Positions 50,095 to 60,420 are shown, numbered from the stretch's first letter. The stretch: DNA of 64,000 nucleotides from Parasphingorhabdus litoris DSM 22379 (GCF_020906275.1 NZ_CP086727.1:1054001-1118000), one strand, 5' to 3'. The notes: a model not told the origin generated them from the sequence alone. Made by a program: numbers and translations.

Positions 50095-51084
50095 TTAGGC
50101 TCCAACCACACTTTCCGGCAGATCTTCGCCAAAGACGCGCTGATAATATTCCGCGACCAGCATCCGTTCGGCCTCATCGCATTTGTTGAGGAAGCTCAGG
50201 CGGAAGGCGAAGCCGACATTGTTGAATATCGCGGCATTTTGGGCCCAGCTGATCACGGTCCGCGGGCTCATCACCGTGGAAATATCTCCGTTGACGAAAC
50301 CCTGACGCGACAGGTCGGCGACCTTGATCATATTTTCCACCGTTTTGTCGTCGGTATCGGGAACCTTGGACAGGATTACCTTCGCCTCGGTTGCGGCAGG
50401 CAGATAGTTGAGCGTTACAACGATGTTCCAGCGGTCCATCTGGCCCTGGTTGATCTGCTGCGTACCATGATATAGTCCGCTAGTATCGCCGAGGCCAACT
50501 GTGTTCGCGGTCGCGAACAGACGGAAATTGGGGTCCGGACGAATGACGCGGTTCTGGTCGAGCAGGGTCAGCTTGCCTTCGGCTTCCAGAACACGCTGGA
50601 TCACGAACATTACGTCGGGGCGCCCCGCGTCATATTCGTCAAAAACCAATGCTGTTGGCGTTTGTAGTGCCCATGGCAGGAGACCTTCACGGAATTCGGT
50701 GACCTGTTGGCCGTCTTTCAGGACAATCGCATCGCGGCCGACCAGATCGATACGGCTGATATGGGCATCGAGGTTGATGCGGATACAGGGCCAGTTCAGC
50801 CGCGCCGCAACCTGTTCAATATGGGTTGATTTACCGGTGCCGTGAAAACCCTGCACCATCACCCGGCGGTTATACGCAAAACCAGCAAGGATCGCGGCCG
50901 TTGTGTCCTGATCAAACACGTAAGACGGATCAAGATCGGGAACGCGTTCGTCTTTCTCGCTGAACGAGGGGATCTGCATGTCGAGATCAATGCCAAACAT
51001 CTCCCGCGCATCAACGGTCTGATCCGGTGCGTCCAAAACAGTTTCGCCGCTGCCGCTGGGATGGGTATTGGGTATGTCAGTCAT
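50095..51084 (-). CDS. cobS: CobS-type cobaltochelatase AAA+ subunit
   Basis: 329 residues. AAA+ ATPase with Walker A in [14 protein letters not shown], Walker B in [13 protein letters not shown], and the sensor region [14 protein letters not shown]. It works with CobT as the motor of cobalt insertion into the corrin ring. Ribosome binding site AAAGGA precedes the ATG. The J-domain gene lies 67 bases upstream on the same strand, so both may share a transcript, as is common in sphingomonads. Confidence 0.96.
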   Translation of the reverse strand: MTDIPNTHPSGSGETVLDAPDQTVDAREMFGIDLDMQIPSFSEKDERVPDLDPSYVFDQDTTAAILAGFAYNRRVMVQGFHGTGKSTHIEQVAARLNWPCIRINLDAHISRIDLVGRDAIVLKDGQQVTEFREGLLPWALQTPTALVFDEYDAGRPDVMFVIQRVLEAEGKLTLLDQNRVIRPDPNFRLFATANTVGLGDTSGLYHGTQQINQGQMDRWNIVVTLNYLPAATEAKVILSKVPDTDDKTVENMIKVADLSRQGFVNGDISTVMSPRTVISWAQNAAIFNNVGFAFRLSFLNKCDEAERMLVAEYYQRVFGEDLPESVVGA

Positions 51085-51151
51085 GTCTGTCCTTTGAAAA
51101 CTCCGGCCTCAATATGAGATGCAAAAAGCCAGAGCCACTATCTAAAATTAC

Positions 51152-51754
51152 CTAACTAAAATCCGGTGATTCTTTTAGCTGCGTATAGGCCGCGATCACA
51201 TTTGCCAACTGTTTCTCATGACTTCTGTTGCCGCCATTGCGGTCGGGATGATATTTGCGGACCAGCTCCGAATAGCGTCTGCGAATCTCGCCGCGCTCCG
51301 CATCCTCGCCAAGCCCTAGCGTCTTAAGCGCCTTGCGGTCGCCCGCGCTGATCGCGCGGCCCGGTGTTTGGGGTCTTGAAACGCTTGCAGCAAATCTTGC
51401 GCCGATCGCATCCAGCGGATCGGTAAAATCAGCCCATGCGGGGGTGTCACCCGGTCCATTTTGATAGATTCGCCGGTTGCTGTCCCACCCGCGAATGGGG
51501 TGCTGTGCTTCAAAAATCTGTTCCTGATCCATGCCGTCGAAATAATCATAGCCCTGATTAAATTCACGAACATGGTCGAGGCACAGCCAGCGATATTCAC
51601 CGGGACCGTCATAGCTGTGCCGGGCGCCGTAAATGGGAGGCGCACGAAATTCACCCTCTTCCTCACAGCCATCAATGGCGCAGGTCCGCCCTTCGTTTTC
51701 CACCCGGCCATGAAAACGGTTTGGTTTTTTCTTTTGAGGATCGGAGGAAGGCAA
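51152..51754 (-). CDS. J-domain (DnaJ-like) protein
   Basis: 200 residues from a TTG start. The N-terminal half contains a cysteine pair and His/Trp-rich segments (GRTCAIDGCEEEGEF, YRWLCLDHVREFNQGY), probably a small metal-binding module. The C-terminal 65 residues are a J domain with the HPD signature (RKYHPDRNGGN) that stimulates an Hsp70 partner. Unlike DnaJ the J domain is at the C-terminus. No ribosome binding site is visible, so the start is uncertain. It neighbours cobS and, divergently, bolA. Confidence 0.9.
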   Translation of the reverse strand: MPSSDPQKKKPNRFHGRVENEGRTCAIDGCEEEGEFRAPPIYGARHSYDGPGEYRWLCLDHVREFNQGYDYFDGMDQEQIFEAQHPIRGWDSNRRIYQNGPGDTPAWADFTDPLDAIGARFAASVSRPQTPGRAISAGDRKALKTLGLGEDAERGEIRRRYSELVRKYHPDRNGGNRSHEKQLANVIAAYTQLKESPDFS

Positions 51755-51819
51755 CAGATTATCCGGTTATTGGCCCCAAGAAGGCGGTTCGCAAATGCTG
51801 GTGAAGCCTCTATATAGGC

Positions 51820-52107
51820 ATGATGGAAACAGAATCAAAAGGGCCAGTGGCCGCAGAAATTGAAAAGCGGCTTTTAGAAGCGCTGAACCCGACTTCCCTC
51901 AATGTCATCAACGACAGCGCCAGCCATCGGGGCCATACTGGCGACGATGGTAGTGGAGAGTCCCATTTCACGGTGGAAATCGCCTGCGCCGCCTTTGAAG
52001 GCCAGTCGCGGCTCAACCGGCAGCGGATGGTGAACAAGGCGCTCGGCGATCTGATGCATGACAAGGTGCACGCCATGGCGATCAAGGCGACGGTGCCAGG
52101 GGAGTGA
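51820..52107 (+). CDS. bolA: BolA-family protein
   Basis: 95 residues. The BolA fold is complete: SLNVINDSASHRGHTG, GESHFTVEIACAAFEG, and LGDLMHDKVHAMAIKA. BolA proteins bind [2Fe-2S] clusters with monothiol glutaredoxins and also act in morphology and stress responses. Two adjacent ATGs (51820, 51823) are possible. A TATATA sequence lies just before the start. The nudix gene begins inside its stop codon (GTGA). Confidence 0.93.
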   Translation: MMETESKGPVAAEIEKRLLEALNPTSLNVINDSASHRGHTGDDGSGESHFTVEIACAAFEGQSRLNRQRMVNKALGDLMHDKVHAMAIKATVPGE

Positions 52108-52487
52108 TCCGCTGCGCTTGTCTTTTGGAAACGAAAGGCGAGGCGCTCATGCTGGTGCGCGTACGTGACAATGATCTCTGGTATCTGCCGGGTGGAACGA
52201 TTGAGATTGGCGAGACCGACGAAGAAGCGCTTGTCCGGGAGATTGATGAGGAACTCGGTGTGGTGATCGACTGCGAAACCCTGAAATTCGATCTTCGGAT
52301 TGTCGGCCCCGCTTTGGGACGCCAAGGGGATGTGGAACTGAATTGCTATAAAGCGCGATGGAACGGCAATGTCACGCCAAGAGCCGAGATATCGGAAGTT
52401 GCTTTCATAGGTTATGAGCAGACAGAGATCATGGCTCCGGCCATCAAAATTCTGGTAGATGAATTGCAAAAAGGGCATCATTCATGA
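52104..52487 (+). CDS. Nudix hydrolase
   Basis: 127 residues from a GTG that overlaps the bolA stop. The Nudix box GGTIEIGETDEEALV-RE-ID-EELGV is perfect. It hydrolyses a nucleoside diphosphate linked to another moiety; the substrate cannot be told. The next gene overlaps it by four bases (ATGA), so bolA, nudix and cupin form one operon. Confidence 0.93.
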   Translation: MIRCACLLETKGEALMLVRVRDNDLWYLPGGTIEIGETDEEALVREIDEELGVVIDCETLKFDLRIVGPALGRQGDVELNCYKARWNGNVTPRAEISEVAFIGYEQTEIMAPAIKILVDELQKGHHS

Positions 52488-52852
52488 CGATAGAAAAGGT
52501 CAACTTGAAAGACGCGTTCGCCAGTTTCTCCGATCATTGGTCGCCTAAGATCGCTGGCGACATCAACGACGCACAGGTGAAGCTGGCGAAATTTGAAGGC
52601 AAGTTTGACTGGCATCATCATGATCATGAAGACGAGCTGTTTCTGGTAGTTGCCGGAACAATGCGTATGGGTCTGCGCACCGGGGATGTCGATGTCGGGC
52701 CCGGCGAGTTTATCATCATCCCGCGAGGGGTGGAGCATTGTCCCGAGGGGCTGGATGGTGAATGTCATGTCTTGTTGCTCGAACCCAAGACGATATTGAA
52801 CACCGGCAATGTGGTGACGGAAAAGACGGTGACTGAGCTCGACCGGCTATAA
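52484..52852 (+). CDS. Cupin-domain protein
   Basis: 122 residues forming one small beta-barrel cupin. Metal ligands: the His cluster in DWHHHDHEDE with its Glu, and the second-motif His in PRGVEHCPEG. The family includes dioxygenases, isomerases and non-catalytic sensors; the particular role is open. It is the last gene of the bolA-nudix-cupin operon and is followed by a small hairpin repeat. Confidence 0.88.
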   Translation: MTIEKVNLKDAFASFSDHWSPKIAGDINDAQVKLAKFEGKFDWHHHDHEDELFLVVAGTMRMGLRTGDVDVGPGEFIIIPRGVEHCPEGLDGECHVLLLEPKTILNTGNVVTEKTVTELDRL

Positions 52853-52853
52853 A

Positions 52854-52875
52854 GCGGCAAACCGCTTTCCTACAG
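52854..52875. repeat. Short hairpin with GCTTTCCTAC tail
   Basis: AGCGG-CAA-ACCGCT is followed by TTCCTACAGG just after the cupin stop codon. A similar ACCGCTTTCCTAC occurs at 5658-5670, and CGCTTTCCTACAGAC follows a hairpin on the minus strand at 62788-62833. It appears to be a dispersed 3'-end element. Confidence 0.5.
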
Positions 52876-53007
52876 GATCGGCTTTTGGTAGATAGAGAAT
52901 ATCGATCAAAATGGTCGAACAGCGAAGATTTTTTAACGCCATTCAGTGTAAGTTCTGTATAATCTTTATCTAACAGGCCTTGAACCTGAACAGAATTAAG
53001 TGGGTCG

Positions 53008-54075
53008 TTAGGGCATCCCCAGCCATTTGACCCAGGCTCCATGCGCATGGGCTTCACCTAGCTTGACTGGTTCGCCTCCAGCGCCATCTTCTTTTGGCCA
53101 GTGTCGGACAATCAATTCATGGCGATAGGTTTCCCGGTTGGCTTCTAGAGAGAGCCAGGCCAGCGGTCGCTCTGCCGTGGCCCGGGCACCTGCTTCTTCC
53201 ATGGCCAGCTTGATCCGTTCGCGTCCCGCTATTGGGATATATTGCCAGACGATGGAATGGACCAGTACGCGCGTGACGCCTGCTGTCTGAGGCTTGGCGA
53301 GTTGTTCGATCATCCAGTCGTCTGCGCCTGAACCCTGCAGATTGGGTGGCTGTTCGTTCACCAACTCGATAGCCGTCTTCATCCGCTCGAAGCGGACTTT
53401 ATGCTCTGGCCAGATATAAGCGGTCAGGCGCCGGGCTTGCGCAGGATCAGTCAGATCAACCGGCGCGATGTCACAGCCATGCAGGGAGTCGAACGCAAAG
53501 GGGGCATCCGGGGGCGGTGGCCCTTCCCAGTCGGGTTTGAAGGAAAGCGGGGCATCTTCAGGACCGACCGAAACCCCGCCAAGATTATAATGATAGCGGT
53601 CGATCATGAGGTTCAGGCCAGCGCTGGATCCGATTTCCAGCAGCTCATAGCGCGGCGGCAGGCCTTGCTGGGTCAGCCACAGCAGCCCTGCGATATAGGA
53701 AGAGGAGCGCCCGGCCTCATTGGTCTGCGGCGGGGAGTCGAGCCAGGGCAGTAAGGCCGCTTCGTCTGTTTCGATCGTCGCCGCAATGATCTGCTCGGCA
53801 TCTTTAGCAGCCTGCTCATCGCCCTCGTAAATGGCCGAAAGCCGGTCATGTTGACCCGCCAGATGCAGCGCGTGAAAGCCGCCAGCGACCCGCAAGGGCA
53901 GGGCATCGGCCAGTGGATTGCCTTCCCACCCAAGCACCTGGCGGCCCAGCTCAGTGCTGTCGTCCAGCGCTCCGATAATCGCCTCGACCATGCGGCCGGT
54001 AATCGGCGCGCCATTGGAACGGCAATATTCAATCTGGTTGGTGAAGGCGTCGTGTATCTTTTGCTGGTTAGACAT
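53008..54075 (-). CDS. DUF2332-family protein
   Basis: 355 residues from MSNQQKIHDAF with a GGAAAGGG ribosome binding site. The family features are present: YELLEIGSSAGLNLMIDRYHY, which resembles a nucleotide- or SAM-binding loop, and VHSIVWQYIP towards the C-terminus. DUF2332 proteins look methyltransferase-like but have no proven activity. It is transcribed divergently from hisG, 40 bases away; longer readings upstream would run into hisG. Confidence 0.88.
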   Translation of the reverse strand: MSNQQKIHDAFTNQIEYCRSNGAPITGRMVEAIIGALDDSTELGRQVLGWEGNPLADALPLRVAGGFHALHLAGQHDRLSAIYEGDEQAAKDAEQIIAATIETDEAALLPWLDSPPQTNEAGRSSSYIAGLLWLTQQGLPPRYELLEIGSSAGLNLMIDRYHYNLGGVSVGPEDAPLSFKPDWEGPPPPDAPFAFDSLHGCDIAPVDLTDPAQARRLTAYIWPEHKVRFERMKTAIELVNEQPPNLQGSGADDWMIEQLAKPQTAGVTRVLVHSIVWQYIPIAGRERIKLAMEEAGARATAERPLAWLSLEANRETYRHELIVRHWPKEDGAGGEPVKLGEAHAHGAWVKWLGMP

Positions 54076-54115
54076 ATTGCCCTTTCCGGTATGAAGCCCT
54101 AATGCGTCGGCTTCT

Positions 54116-54766
54116 ATGACCACACCCCTTATCTTTGCAATCCCCAAGGGACGGATTCTCGACGAGGCCTTGCCGATGCTGGCCAAAGTCGGCATCGAAC
54201 CTGCGCCGGAATTTTTCGACAAGTCCAACCGCAGCCTGATGTTCGGCACCAATCAGGCGCATGTCTCGATCATCCGGGTGCGCGCCTTTGATGTGGCGAC
54301 CTTTGTCGCCCATGGTGCAGCGCAGATCGGCATTGTCGGATCGGACGTGGTGGAAGAATTCAATTATAGCGAGCTTTATGCGCCGGTTGATTTGGGCATT
54401 GGCCGCTGCCGCCTGTCAGTGGCGCAACCGAAGGATGATGCCGAACAGATTAGCAATATCTCGCATATAAGGGTTGCGACCAAATATCCGAACCTGACCA
54501 GCCGCCATTTTGAGGCGCAGGGTATTCAAGCCGAATGTGTGAAGCTGAACGGGGCGATGGAACTCGCACCTTCGCTAGGTCTGTCACGCCATATTGTCGA
54601 TCTGGTCGAGTCCGGCAGCACGCTGAAAGCCAATGATCTTGTCGAAACTGACCGGATAATCGACATTTCCGCGCGACTGGTGGTGAACCGGGCAGCGTTC
54701 AAGATGCGCAGCGAAGAACTGACCGGTCTGGTTCAGAAATTCCGCGAACTGGTGGGGCAGGTATAA
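54116..54766 (+). CDS. hisG: ATP phosphoribosyltransferase, short form
   Basis: 216 residues: only the catalytic domains, with [16 protein letters not shown] at the N-terminus, [15 protein letters not shown], and the PRPP loop [12 protein letters not shown]. It catalyses the first step of histidine synthesis. The short form lacks the regulatory C-terminal domain and in other bacteria needs HisZ, which is not in the window. The stop codon overlaps the hisD start (TAATG). Confidence 0.97.
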   Translation: MTTPLIFAIPKGRILDEALPMLAKVGIEPAPEFFDKSNRSLMFGTNQAHVSIIRVRAFDVATFVAHGAAQIGIVGSDVVEEFNYSELYAPVDLGIGRCRLSVAQPKDDAEQISNISHIRVATKYPNLTSRHFEAQGIQAECVKLNGAMELAPSLGLSRHIVDLVESGSTLKANDLVETDRIIDISARLVVNRAAFKMRSEELTGLVQKFRELVGQV

Positions 54767-56064
54767 TGGCCTTGCGGCTTTCAACAGCGGATTCAGGCTT
54801 TGCCGATGCTTTTGACGCGTTGGTCAACGCGCGGCGCGAAGCGGATGCCGATGTTTCAGCCGATGTTGCTGCGATTATCAAGGATGTCCGGTCCAATGGC
54901 GACGAGGCAGTAGCCCGGCTTACGCAAAAATTCGATGGCCATGATCTGGAGTTTACGGGTTGGAAGGTCTCGGTCGCGGAATGTGAGGCCGCGCTGGAAA
55001 GCCTTGACCCCAATTTGCGAATTGCCCTGGAACTGGCCGCGATCCGTATTCGTGATTATCATGAGGGGCAAAAGCCCGATAACCGGGACTATCGCGATGA
55101 TGCCGGTGTCCGCATCGGTGCGCGCTGGAACGCGGTGGAGCGGGCTGGCATATATATCCCCGGCGGCCGAGCGGCCTATCCATCTTCCGTGCTGATGAAT
55201 GCCATCCCGGCCAAGGTTGCCGGCGCAGACCGCGTCATCATGGTCACGCCAACGCCGGGTGGAGAAGTTAATCCGCTGGTACTGGCCGCGGCCCAAATCG
55301 CGGGCGTTGATGAAGTCTGGCGCATTGGCGGTGCGCAAGCCGTGGCCGCATTGGCCTTTGGCACAGAAAAAATCGCGCCCGTCGATGTGATTACCGGCCC
55401 AGGCAATGCCTGGGTCGCGGAAGCCAAGCGGCAGGTTTATGGCGTAGTCGGTATCGATATGGTCGCTGGGCCATCCGAGATTGTTGTCGTAGCTGATGGT
55501 AAAAATGATCCGGACTGGATAGCCGCCGATCTCTTGTCCCAGGCGGAACATGATCCGACCAGTCAGTCGATATTGTTTACGGATGATGCAGCCTTTGCCG
55601 ATCAGGTGGCTGCGCGGGTCGATGCCCAGCTTGCCGAACTGGCGACGAGCAAAACGGCGACGCAAAGCTGGACCGATAATGGTGCTATCATAGTGGTTGA
55701 CCGGTTGGAAAAAGCGATGCCGCTGGTCGATCGCCTAGCCGCTGAACATCTTGAACTGGCCTGTGACAATCCGCAGGCCTTGTTCAACAAAGTCCGTCAT
55801 GCGGGCTCTGTATTTTTGGGGCGTCATACCCCAGAGGCGGTCGGTGACTATGTTGCCGGCCCGAACCATGTGTTACCCACCGGAAGGCGCGCGCGCTTCT
55901 CGTCTGGCCTTTCCGTCACCGATTTCATGAAGCGGACCAGCTTTCTGGAATGCGATGAAGCGGCGCTTGGCAAAATCGGCCCGGCGGCCGTTGCCCTTGC
56001 GGAAGCCGAAGGATTGCCTGCCCATGCGGCAAGCGTAAAAAAGCGGCTAGACACGCGCCGATAA
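54766..56064 (+). CDS. hisD: Histidinol dehydrogenase
   Basis: 432 residues, normal length. Last two oxidation steps of histidine synthesis. Recognised by YIPGGRAAYPSSVLMNAIPAK, GPGNAWVAEAKRQVYG, GPSEIVVVADG and the catalytic/zinc His residues in AEHLELAC and NHVLPTG. It shares a start/stop overlap with hisG; the downstream DUF1993 gene follows after 18 bases. Confidence 0.97.
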   Translation: MALRLSTADSGFADAFDALVNARREADADVSADVAAIIKDVRSNGDEAVARLTQKFDGHDLEFTGWKVSVAECEAALESLDPNLRIALELAAIRIRDYHEGQKPDNRDYRDDAGVRIGARWNAVERAGIYIPGGRAAYPSSVLMNAIPAKVAGADRVIMVTPTPGGEVNPLVLAAAQIAGVDEVWRIGGAQAVAALAFGTEKIAPVDVITGPGNAWVAEAKRQVYGVVGIDMVAGPSEIVVVADGKNDPDWIAADLLSQAEHDPTSQSILFTDDAAFADQVAARVDAQLAELATSKTATQSWTDNGAIIVVDRLEKAMPLVDRLAAEHLELACDNPQALFNKVRHAGSVFLGRHTPEAVGDYVAGPNHVLPTGRRARFSSGLSVTDFMKRTSFLECDEAALGKIGPAAVALAEAEGLPAHAASVKKRLDTRR

Positions 56065-56082
56065 TCAAAAGAGATAGAACCA

Positions 56083-56610
56083 ATGACCATTTCACTTTAT
56101 GATGCCGTTATTCCATCACAGCTGCAGATTATTGCAGCTGTTCGCGCGCTGGTCGACAAGGCCAAAGCACATTGTGCGGAGACCGGCACGGCTGCGGAAG
56201 ACATTATCGGTGCCCGGCTGATTGAAGATATGCAGCCCTTTTCCTATCAGGTGAAATGTTGCCGTGAGCATTCGCTGGGCGCGATAGAGGCAGCGCGTGA
56301 AGGCGTGTTTACCCCCAGCCTGGCGGCACCGCCAGACAGTTGGGAGGGGCTTTACGAAAAGCTTGATGAAGCCAAGACCGGGCTTGAAAAGGTTGATGAA
56401 GCAGAGATGGCCGGTTTTGTCGGACAACCCATGGAGTTTCGTTTCAGAGAGACCGTGATGCCGTTTACAGTCGAAAATTTCCTGCTCAGTTTCGCGCAGC
56501 CCAATTTCTATTTCCACGCCACCACGGCCTATGATCTGCTGCGTGAACGCGGGTTCGAAATTGGCAAAATGGATTTCGTGGGCGTTCCGCGGATGAAGCA
56601 ACCAGCATGA
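56083..56610 (+). CDS. DUF1993-family protein
   Basis: 175 residues. Conserved pattern: MTISLYDAVIPSQLQIIAAV, LIEDMQPFSYQVKCCREHS, and FYFHATTAYDLLRERGFEIG. The family folds as a four-helix DinB-like bundle and is of unknown function. It sits inside the his/nusB operon and overlaps nusB by four bases (ATGA). Good ribosome binding site (AAGAGATAG). Confidence 0.88.
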   Translation: MTISLYDAVIPSQLQIIAAVRALVDKAKAHCAETGTAAEDIIGARLIEDMQPFSYQVKCCREHSLGAIEAAREGVFTPSLAAPPDSWEGLYEKLDEAKTGLEKVDEAEMAGFVGQPMEFRFRETVMPFTVENFLLSFAQPNFYFHATTAYDLLRERGFEIGKMDFVGVPRMKQPA

Positions 56611-57056
56611 CGGCAAAATCAAACACCCGTTCCACCGCCCGTCTTGCCGCGGTACAGGCACTTTTCCAGCATGACATGGAAAAGACACCGGTCCCGCGCC
56701 TGCTGAAGGAATTTCATGATCACCGTCTGGGCGCGGAGATTGAGGATGCGCAATATCGCCCGGTCGAGGTGGATTTCTTTGATGATATCGTCGTTGGAGT
56801 GTCCGAAAAACGCGACGAAATTGATGCGCTGATCTCCGAAAAACTGGCATCCGGCTGGTCTATGGGGCGGCTCGACAAAACTATGTTGCAAATTTTGCGC
56901 GCCGGGGCCTTTGAATTGATGGCGCGGGACGAAGTCCCGACGGGGACAGTAATTACCGAGTATGTTGACGTTGCACATGCCTTTTTTGACAAGAAGGACA
57001 GCGGCTTCATAAACGGATTGCTGGACGCAATAGCGAAGCAGGTTCGGGGCAGCTGA
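56607..57056 (+). CDS. nusB: Transcription antitermination factor NusB
   Basis: 149 residues. All-helical NusB fold: RLAAVQALFQHDMEK, WSMGRLDKTMLQILRAGAFEL, and the C-terminal YVDVAHAFFDKKDSGFINGLLD, which binds boxA RNA with NusE. It supports rRNA antitermination. The upstream DUF1993 overlaps; thiL follows 91 bases later, as in many bacteria. Confidence 0.96.
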   Translation: MTAKSNTRSTARLAAVQALFQHDMEKTPVPRLLKEFHDHRLGAEIEDAQYRPVEVDFFDDIVVGVSEKRDEIDALISEKLASGWSMGRLDKTMLQILRAGAFELMARDEVPTGTVITEYVDVAHAFFDKKDSGFINGLLDAIAKQVRGS

Positions 57057-57147
57057 GGGGCTGACATTCATGCGGTCCTGCTTTGTAGGGGAGCGTGAGT
57101 GTTAGTAATAGATGTGGGGCACATCTTCTTTGTGAAGGGGGCCTCAA

Positions 57148-58083
57148 TTGACCGAACTAGATTTTATTGACCAGCTGAAAGCACTGGCGACCCATCCGGC
57201 TGCACGCGGGTTGGCTGATGATGCCGCGGTTTTACCCTTTGGTCGGCACAAGCTGGTCATAACCCACGACATGATGATCGAGGATGTCCATTTTCTGTCC
57301 TCGGCAGATCCGGCCGATGTGGCCTGGAAGCTTGTGGCGGTAAACCTTTCTGATCTGGCCGCCAAGGGCGCAAAACCACTCGGCATATTGATGGGTTATT
57401 GTCAGACTGGTGACGGCGCCTGGGATACGGCTTTTGTTCGGGGGCTCAAGGAAGCAATTGGCCATTTTTGTGTGCCTTTGCTGGGCGGAGATACGGTCTC
57501 CGCGGGAACAGATGGCAAACGGACACTGGCACTAACCGCTTTTGGTGAGGCGAAAGGGCATATCATTCCTGCTCGCTGTGGTGCGGAACCAGGGCATACC
57601 ATATATGTCACGGGGAATATTGGCGATGCTTGGGCCGGTTTGCAGATAGCGTCTGGCAAAGCCCATGCCGTTGATATCGAAACCTCTGCGGCGCTGTTGA
57701 AAGCACATAACCGGCCTGTTCCGAAACTGGATGATGGCCGGGCATTGTCATCATTGGTCAGCACGATGATGGATGTTTCGGATGGGCTGTTGCTGGATGC
57801 CTCACGGATAGCCAGTGCCAGCGGAGTTAATCTTGAAATTAATCTGGATAATCTTCCGCTTTCACAATCCTTCAAAACTGTCTTTGGTGAGGACGAAGAA
57901 GCTAGAATGAGCGCAGCGACAGGTGGTGATGATTATCAATTGTTACTGACCGCTAGCCCGGAAACCGTATTGCCGATCAACCTGACCCAAATTGGCAAAT
58001 GCCGGCCCGGATCCGGTGTGTCGCTGGTTCAAAAGGGTGAACGGATCGGTTTACCCGAAACGCTGGGTTTTGTGCATGCTTGA
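57148..58083 (+). CDS. thiL: Thiamine-monophosphate kinase
   Basis: 311 residues from a TTG preceded by AAGGGGGCC. AIRS/PurM fold with ADDAAVLPF, THDMMIEDVHF, NLSDLAAKGAKPLG and GGDTVSAG, the metal- and nucleotide-binding segments of ThiL. It phosphorylates thiamine monophosphate to the active diphosphate. The location after nusB is the usual one. Confidence 0.96.
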   Translation: MTELDFIDQLKALATHPAARGLADDAAVLPFGRHKLVITHDMMIEDVHFLSSADPADVAWKLVAVNLSDLAAKGAKPLGILMGYCQTGDGAWDTAFVRGLKEAIGHFCVPLLGGDTVSAGTDGKRTLALTAFGEAKGHIIPARCGAEPGHTIYVTGNIGDAWAGLQIASGKAHAVDIETSAALLKAHNRPVPKLDDGRALSSLVSTMMDVSDGLLLDASRIASASGVNLEINLDNLPLSQSFKTVFGEDEEARMSAATGGDDYQLLLTASPETVLPINLTQIGKCRPGSGVSLVQKGERIGLPETLGFVHA

Positions 58084-58241
58084 TCAGACCTGATTTCTTA
58101 CAATGCGCGAGGTATCTGAATTGCTAGGATATAGCCGTAAAATCAGGGGTTGCGCCATGCGCTTCACGCTTTATAAGTTTCCGCGATATTGCCCCAATTC
58201 TGGGGCTTTTCACTATAAAATATAGGGGGAGAAGAACAGCA

Positions 58242-60359
58242 ATGACTGTTGTCACCATTTCAATAATATGCGGTTTAATAGCCGTTTTATATGGGTTTAT
58301 TACAAGCCGTCAGGTGCTCGGCGCGCCGGCTGGCAATGAAAAAATGCAGGACATTGCAGCGGCCATTCAGGAAGGTGCGCAAGCCTATCTGAACCGCCAA
58401 TATCGCGCGATCGGTATCGTTGGCGTTGTGGTTGCGGTTATTGTTTACTTGTTCCTTGGCGGCATATCGACCGTCGGTTTCCTGGTCGGCGCTATTCTTT
58501 CTGGCGTTGCAGGTTATATTGGCATGAATATCTCGGTTCGCGCCAATGTACGCACTGCACAGGGCGCTAGTGACAGCCTTCAAACTGGCCTCACCGTCGC
58601 ATTTCGCGCTGGCGCTGTAACCGGCATGTTGGTGGCTGGCCTTGCGCTTCTTGCTATTTCCATTTTCTTCTGGGTGCTCACCACGCAAATGGGCCTTGAA
58701 GCCAATAGCCGAACAGTGATTGACTCGCTTGTAGCCCTGGCATTCGGTGCTTCGCTGATTTCCATCTTTGCGCGTCTGGGCGGCGGTATTTTTACCAAAG
58801 CAGCTGACGTTGGCGCCGACCTGGTCGGTAAGGTTGAAGCGGGTATTCCAGAGGATGATCCACGCAACCCTGCTACTATCGCGGACAATGTTGGCGATAA
58901 TGTTGGTGACTGTGCTGGTATGGCGGCAGACCTTTTCGAAACCTATGTTGTGACCGTTGGTGCAACCATGGTTCTTCTGGCTCTTCTGTTTGGCGATCTG
59001 GTTGGTGATACCATGCTCAACAGCCTGATGGCTCTGCCTCTGATCGTTGGTGGTGTATGTATCATTACCTCGATCATCGGTACTTACATGGTTCGCCTGG
59101 GTAACGGCACAAATATCATGGGCGCTTTGTACAAAGGCTTCATCACTACAGCTGTTCTGTCGATCCCGGCGATCTGGTACGTCACAATGCGCACCGTCGG
59201 TGACATGAATGCTGTTATCGGCGCTAATCTGGATGGCACAGGCGGTTTCACTGGCATGGCCCTGTTCTGGTCGATGATGGTTGGTCTGGCCGTTACCGGT
59301 TTGATCATCTGGATCACCGAATATTATACCGGCACGGAATATCGCCCGGTCCGTTCGATCGCTAAATCATCGGAAACTGGTCATGGTACCAACGTGATCC
59401 AAGGCCTTGCTATTTCGATGGAAGCTACCGCATTGCCGACATTGGTAATCGTAGTCGGCATCGTTGTGGCGTTCCAGCTCGCTGGTCTGATCGGTTTGGC
59501 TTTTGCTGCAACATCGATGCTGGCCCTTGCTGGTATGGTTGTGGCTCTTGATGCTTACGGCCCCGTAACCGACAATGCTGGCGGTATCGCCGAAATGTCC
59601 GGTCTGGATGAAAGCGTTCGGGATAAAACCGATGCTCTCGATGCTGTGGGTAACACCACCAAAGCGGTTACCAAGGGCTATGCCATTGGTTCTGCTGGTC
59701 TGGCAGCACTCGTCCTGTTCTCGGCTTACACAGCTGACCTCAGAGAGTTCTTCCCGGATCTGCAAGTCAGCTTCAGCCTCGAAAATCCATATGTGATTGT
59801 TGGCCTGTTGCTTGGTGCGTTGCTGCCTTATCTCTTCGGAGCCATGGGCATGACCGCTGTGGGCCGTGCTGCCGGTGATGTTGTTGTCGATGTCCGCGAT
59901 CAGTTCGCCAAGGACAAGGGCATTATGGATGGCACATCGCGTCCAAACTATGCCCGTACGGTGGACCTTGTGACCAAGGCGGCGATCAAGGAAATGATCC
60001 TGCCATCGCTGCTTCCGGTTCTGGCACCGATTGTGGTCTATTTCGGGGTTACGGCTGTATCGGACCAGTCCAATGGGTTTGCGGCTCTGGGCGCATTGCT
60101 ACTCGGCGTGATCGTCTCCGGTCTGTTCGTTGCCCTGTCGATGACAGCCGGTGGCGGCGCATGGGACAATGCGAAGAAATATATCGAAGACGGCAATCAT
60201 GGCGGCAAGGGCAGTGAAGCCCATAAAGCGGCTGTGACGGGCGATACAGTGGGTGATCCTTATAAGGATACCGCTGGTCCAGCCGTGAATCCGATGATCA
60301 AGATTACCAATATTGTTGCCCTGCTGCTGCTCGCGGCGCTGGCACACGGCATGGCATAA
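58242..60359 (+). CDS. hppA: Membrane-bound proton-pumping pyrophosphatase
   Basis: 705 residues with about 16 membrane helices. The substrate site [21 protein letters not shown] and [19 protein letters not shown] are conserved. At the position that decides potassium dependence it has Lys in [14 protein letters not shown] (Ala in K+-dependent enzymes), so it should be the K+-insensitive H+-pumping type. It uses pyrophosphate to build a proton gradient. A GGGGGAGAAG ribosome binding site and a strong terminator delimit it as a single gene. Confidence 0.97.
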   Translation: MTVVTISIICGLIAVLYGFITSRQVLGAPAGNEKMQDIAAAIQEGAQAYLNRQYRAIGIVGVVVAVIVYLFLGGISTVGFLVGAILSGVAGYIGMNISVRANVRTAQGASDSLQTGLTVAFRAGAVTGMLVAGLALLAISIFFWVLTTQMGLEANSRTVIDSLVALAFGASLISIFARLGGGIFTKAADVGADLVGKVEAGIPEDDPRNPATIADNVGDNVGDCAGMAADLFETYVVTVGATMVLLALLFGDLVGDTMLNSLMALPLIVGGVCIITSIIGTYMVRLGNGTNIMGALYKGFITTAVLSIPAIWYVTMRTVGDMNAVIGANLDGTGGFTGMALFWSMMVGLAVTGLIIWITEYYTGTEYRPVRSIAKSSETGHGTNVIQGLAISMEATALPTLVIVVGIVVAFQLAGLIGLAFAATSMLALAGMVVALDAYGPVTDNAGGIAEMSGLDESVRDKTDALDAVGNTTKAVTKGYAIGSAGLAALVLFSAYTADLREFFPDLQVSFSLENPYVIVGLLLGALLPYLFGAMGMTAVGRAAGDVVVDVRDQFAKDKGIMDGTSRPNYARTVDLVTKAAIKEMILPSLLPVLAPIVVYFGVTAVSDQSNGFAALGALLLGVIVSGLFVALSMTAGGGAWDNAKKYIEDGNHGGKGSEAHKAAVTGDTVGDPYKDTAGPAVNPMIKITNIVALLLLAALAHGMA

Positions 60360-60385
60360 GCCAGACCAAATAATTGGTTTAAAAG

Positions 60386-60420
60386 ACCCTGCCGGAAGCA
60401 ATTCCGGCGGGGTTTTCTTT
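60386..60420 (+). terminator. Rho-independent terminator of hppA
   Basis: ACCCTGCCGGAA / TTCCGGCGGGGT stem with a four-base loop followed by TTTCTTT, 27 bases after the hppA stop codon. Confidence 0.9.

Noticed and set aside
54953..55665. Long minus-strand reading frames inside hisD and antisense frames within nusB and hppA
   Set aside because: Shadows of strongly biased coding sequence on the opposite strand with no domain support.
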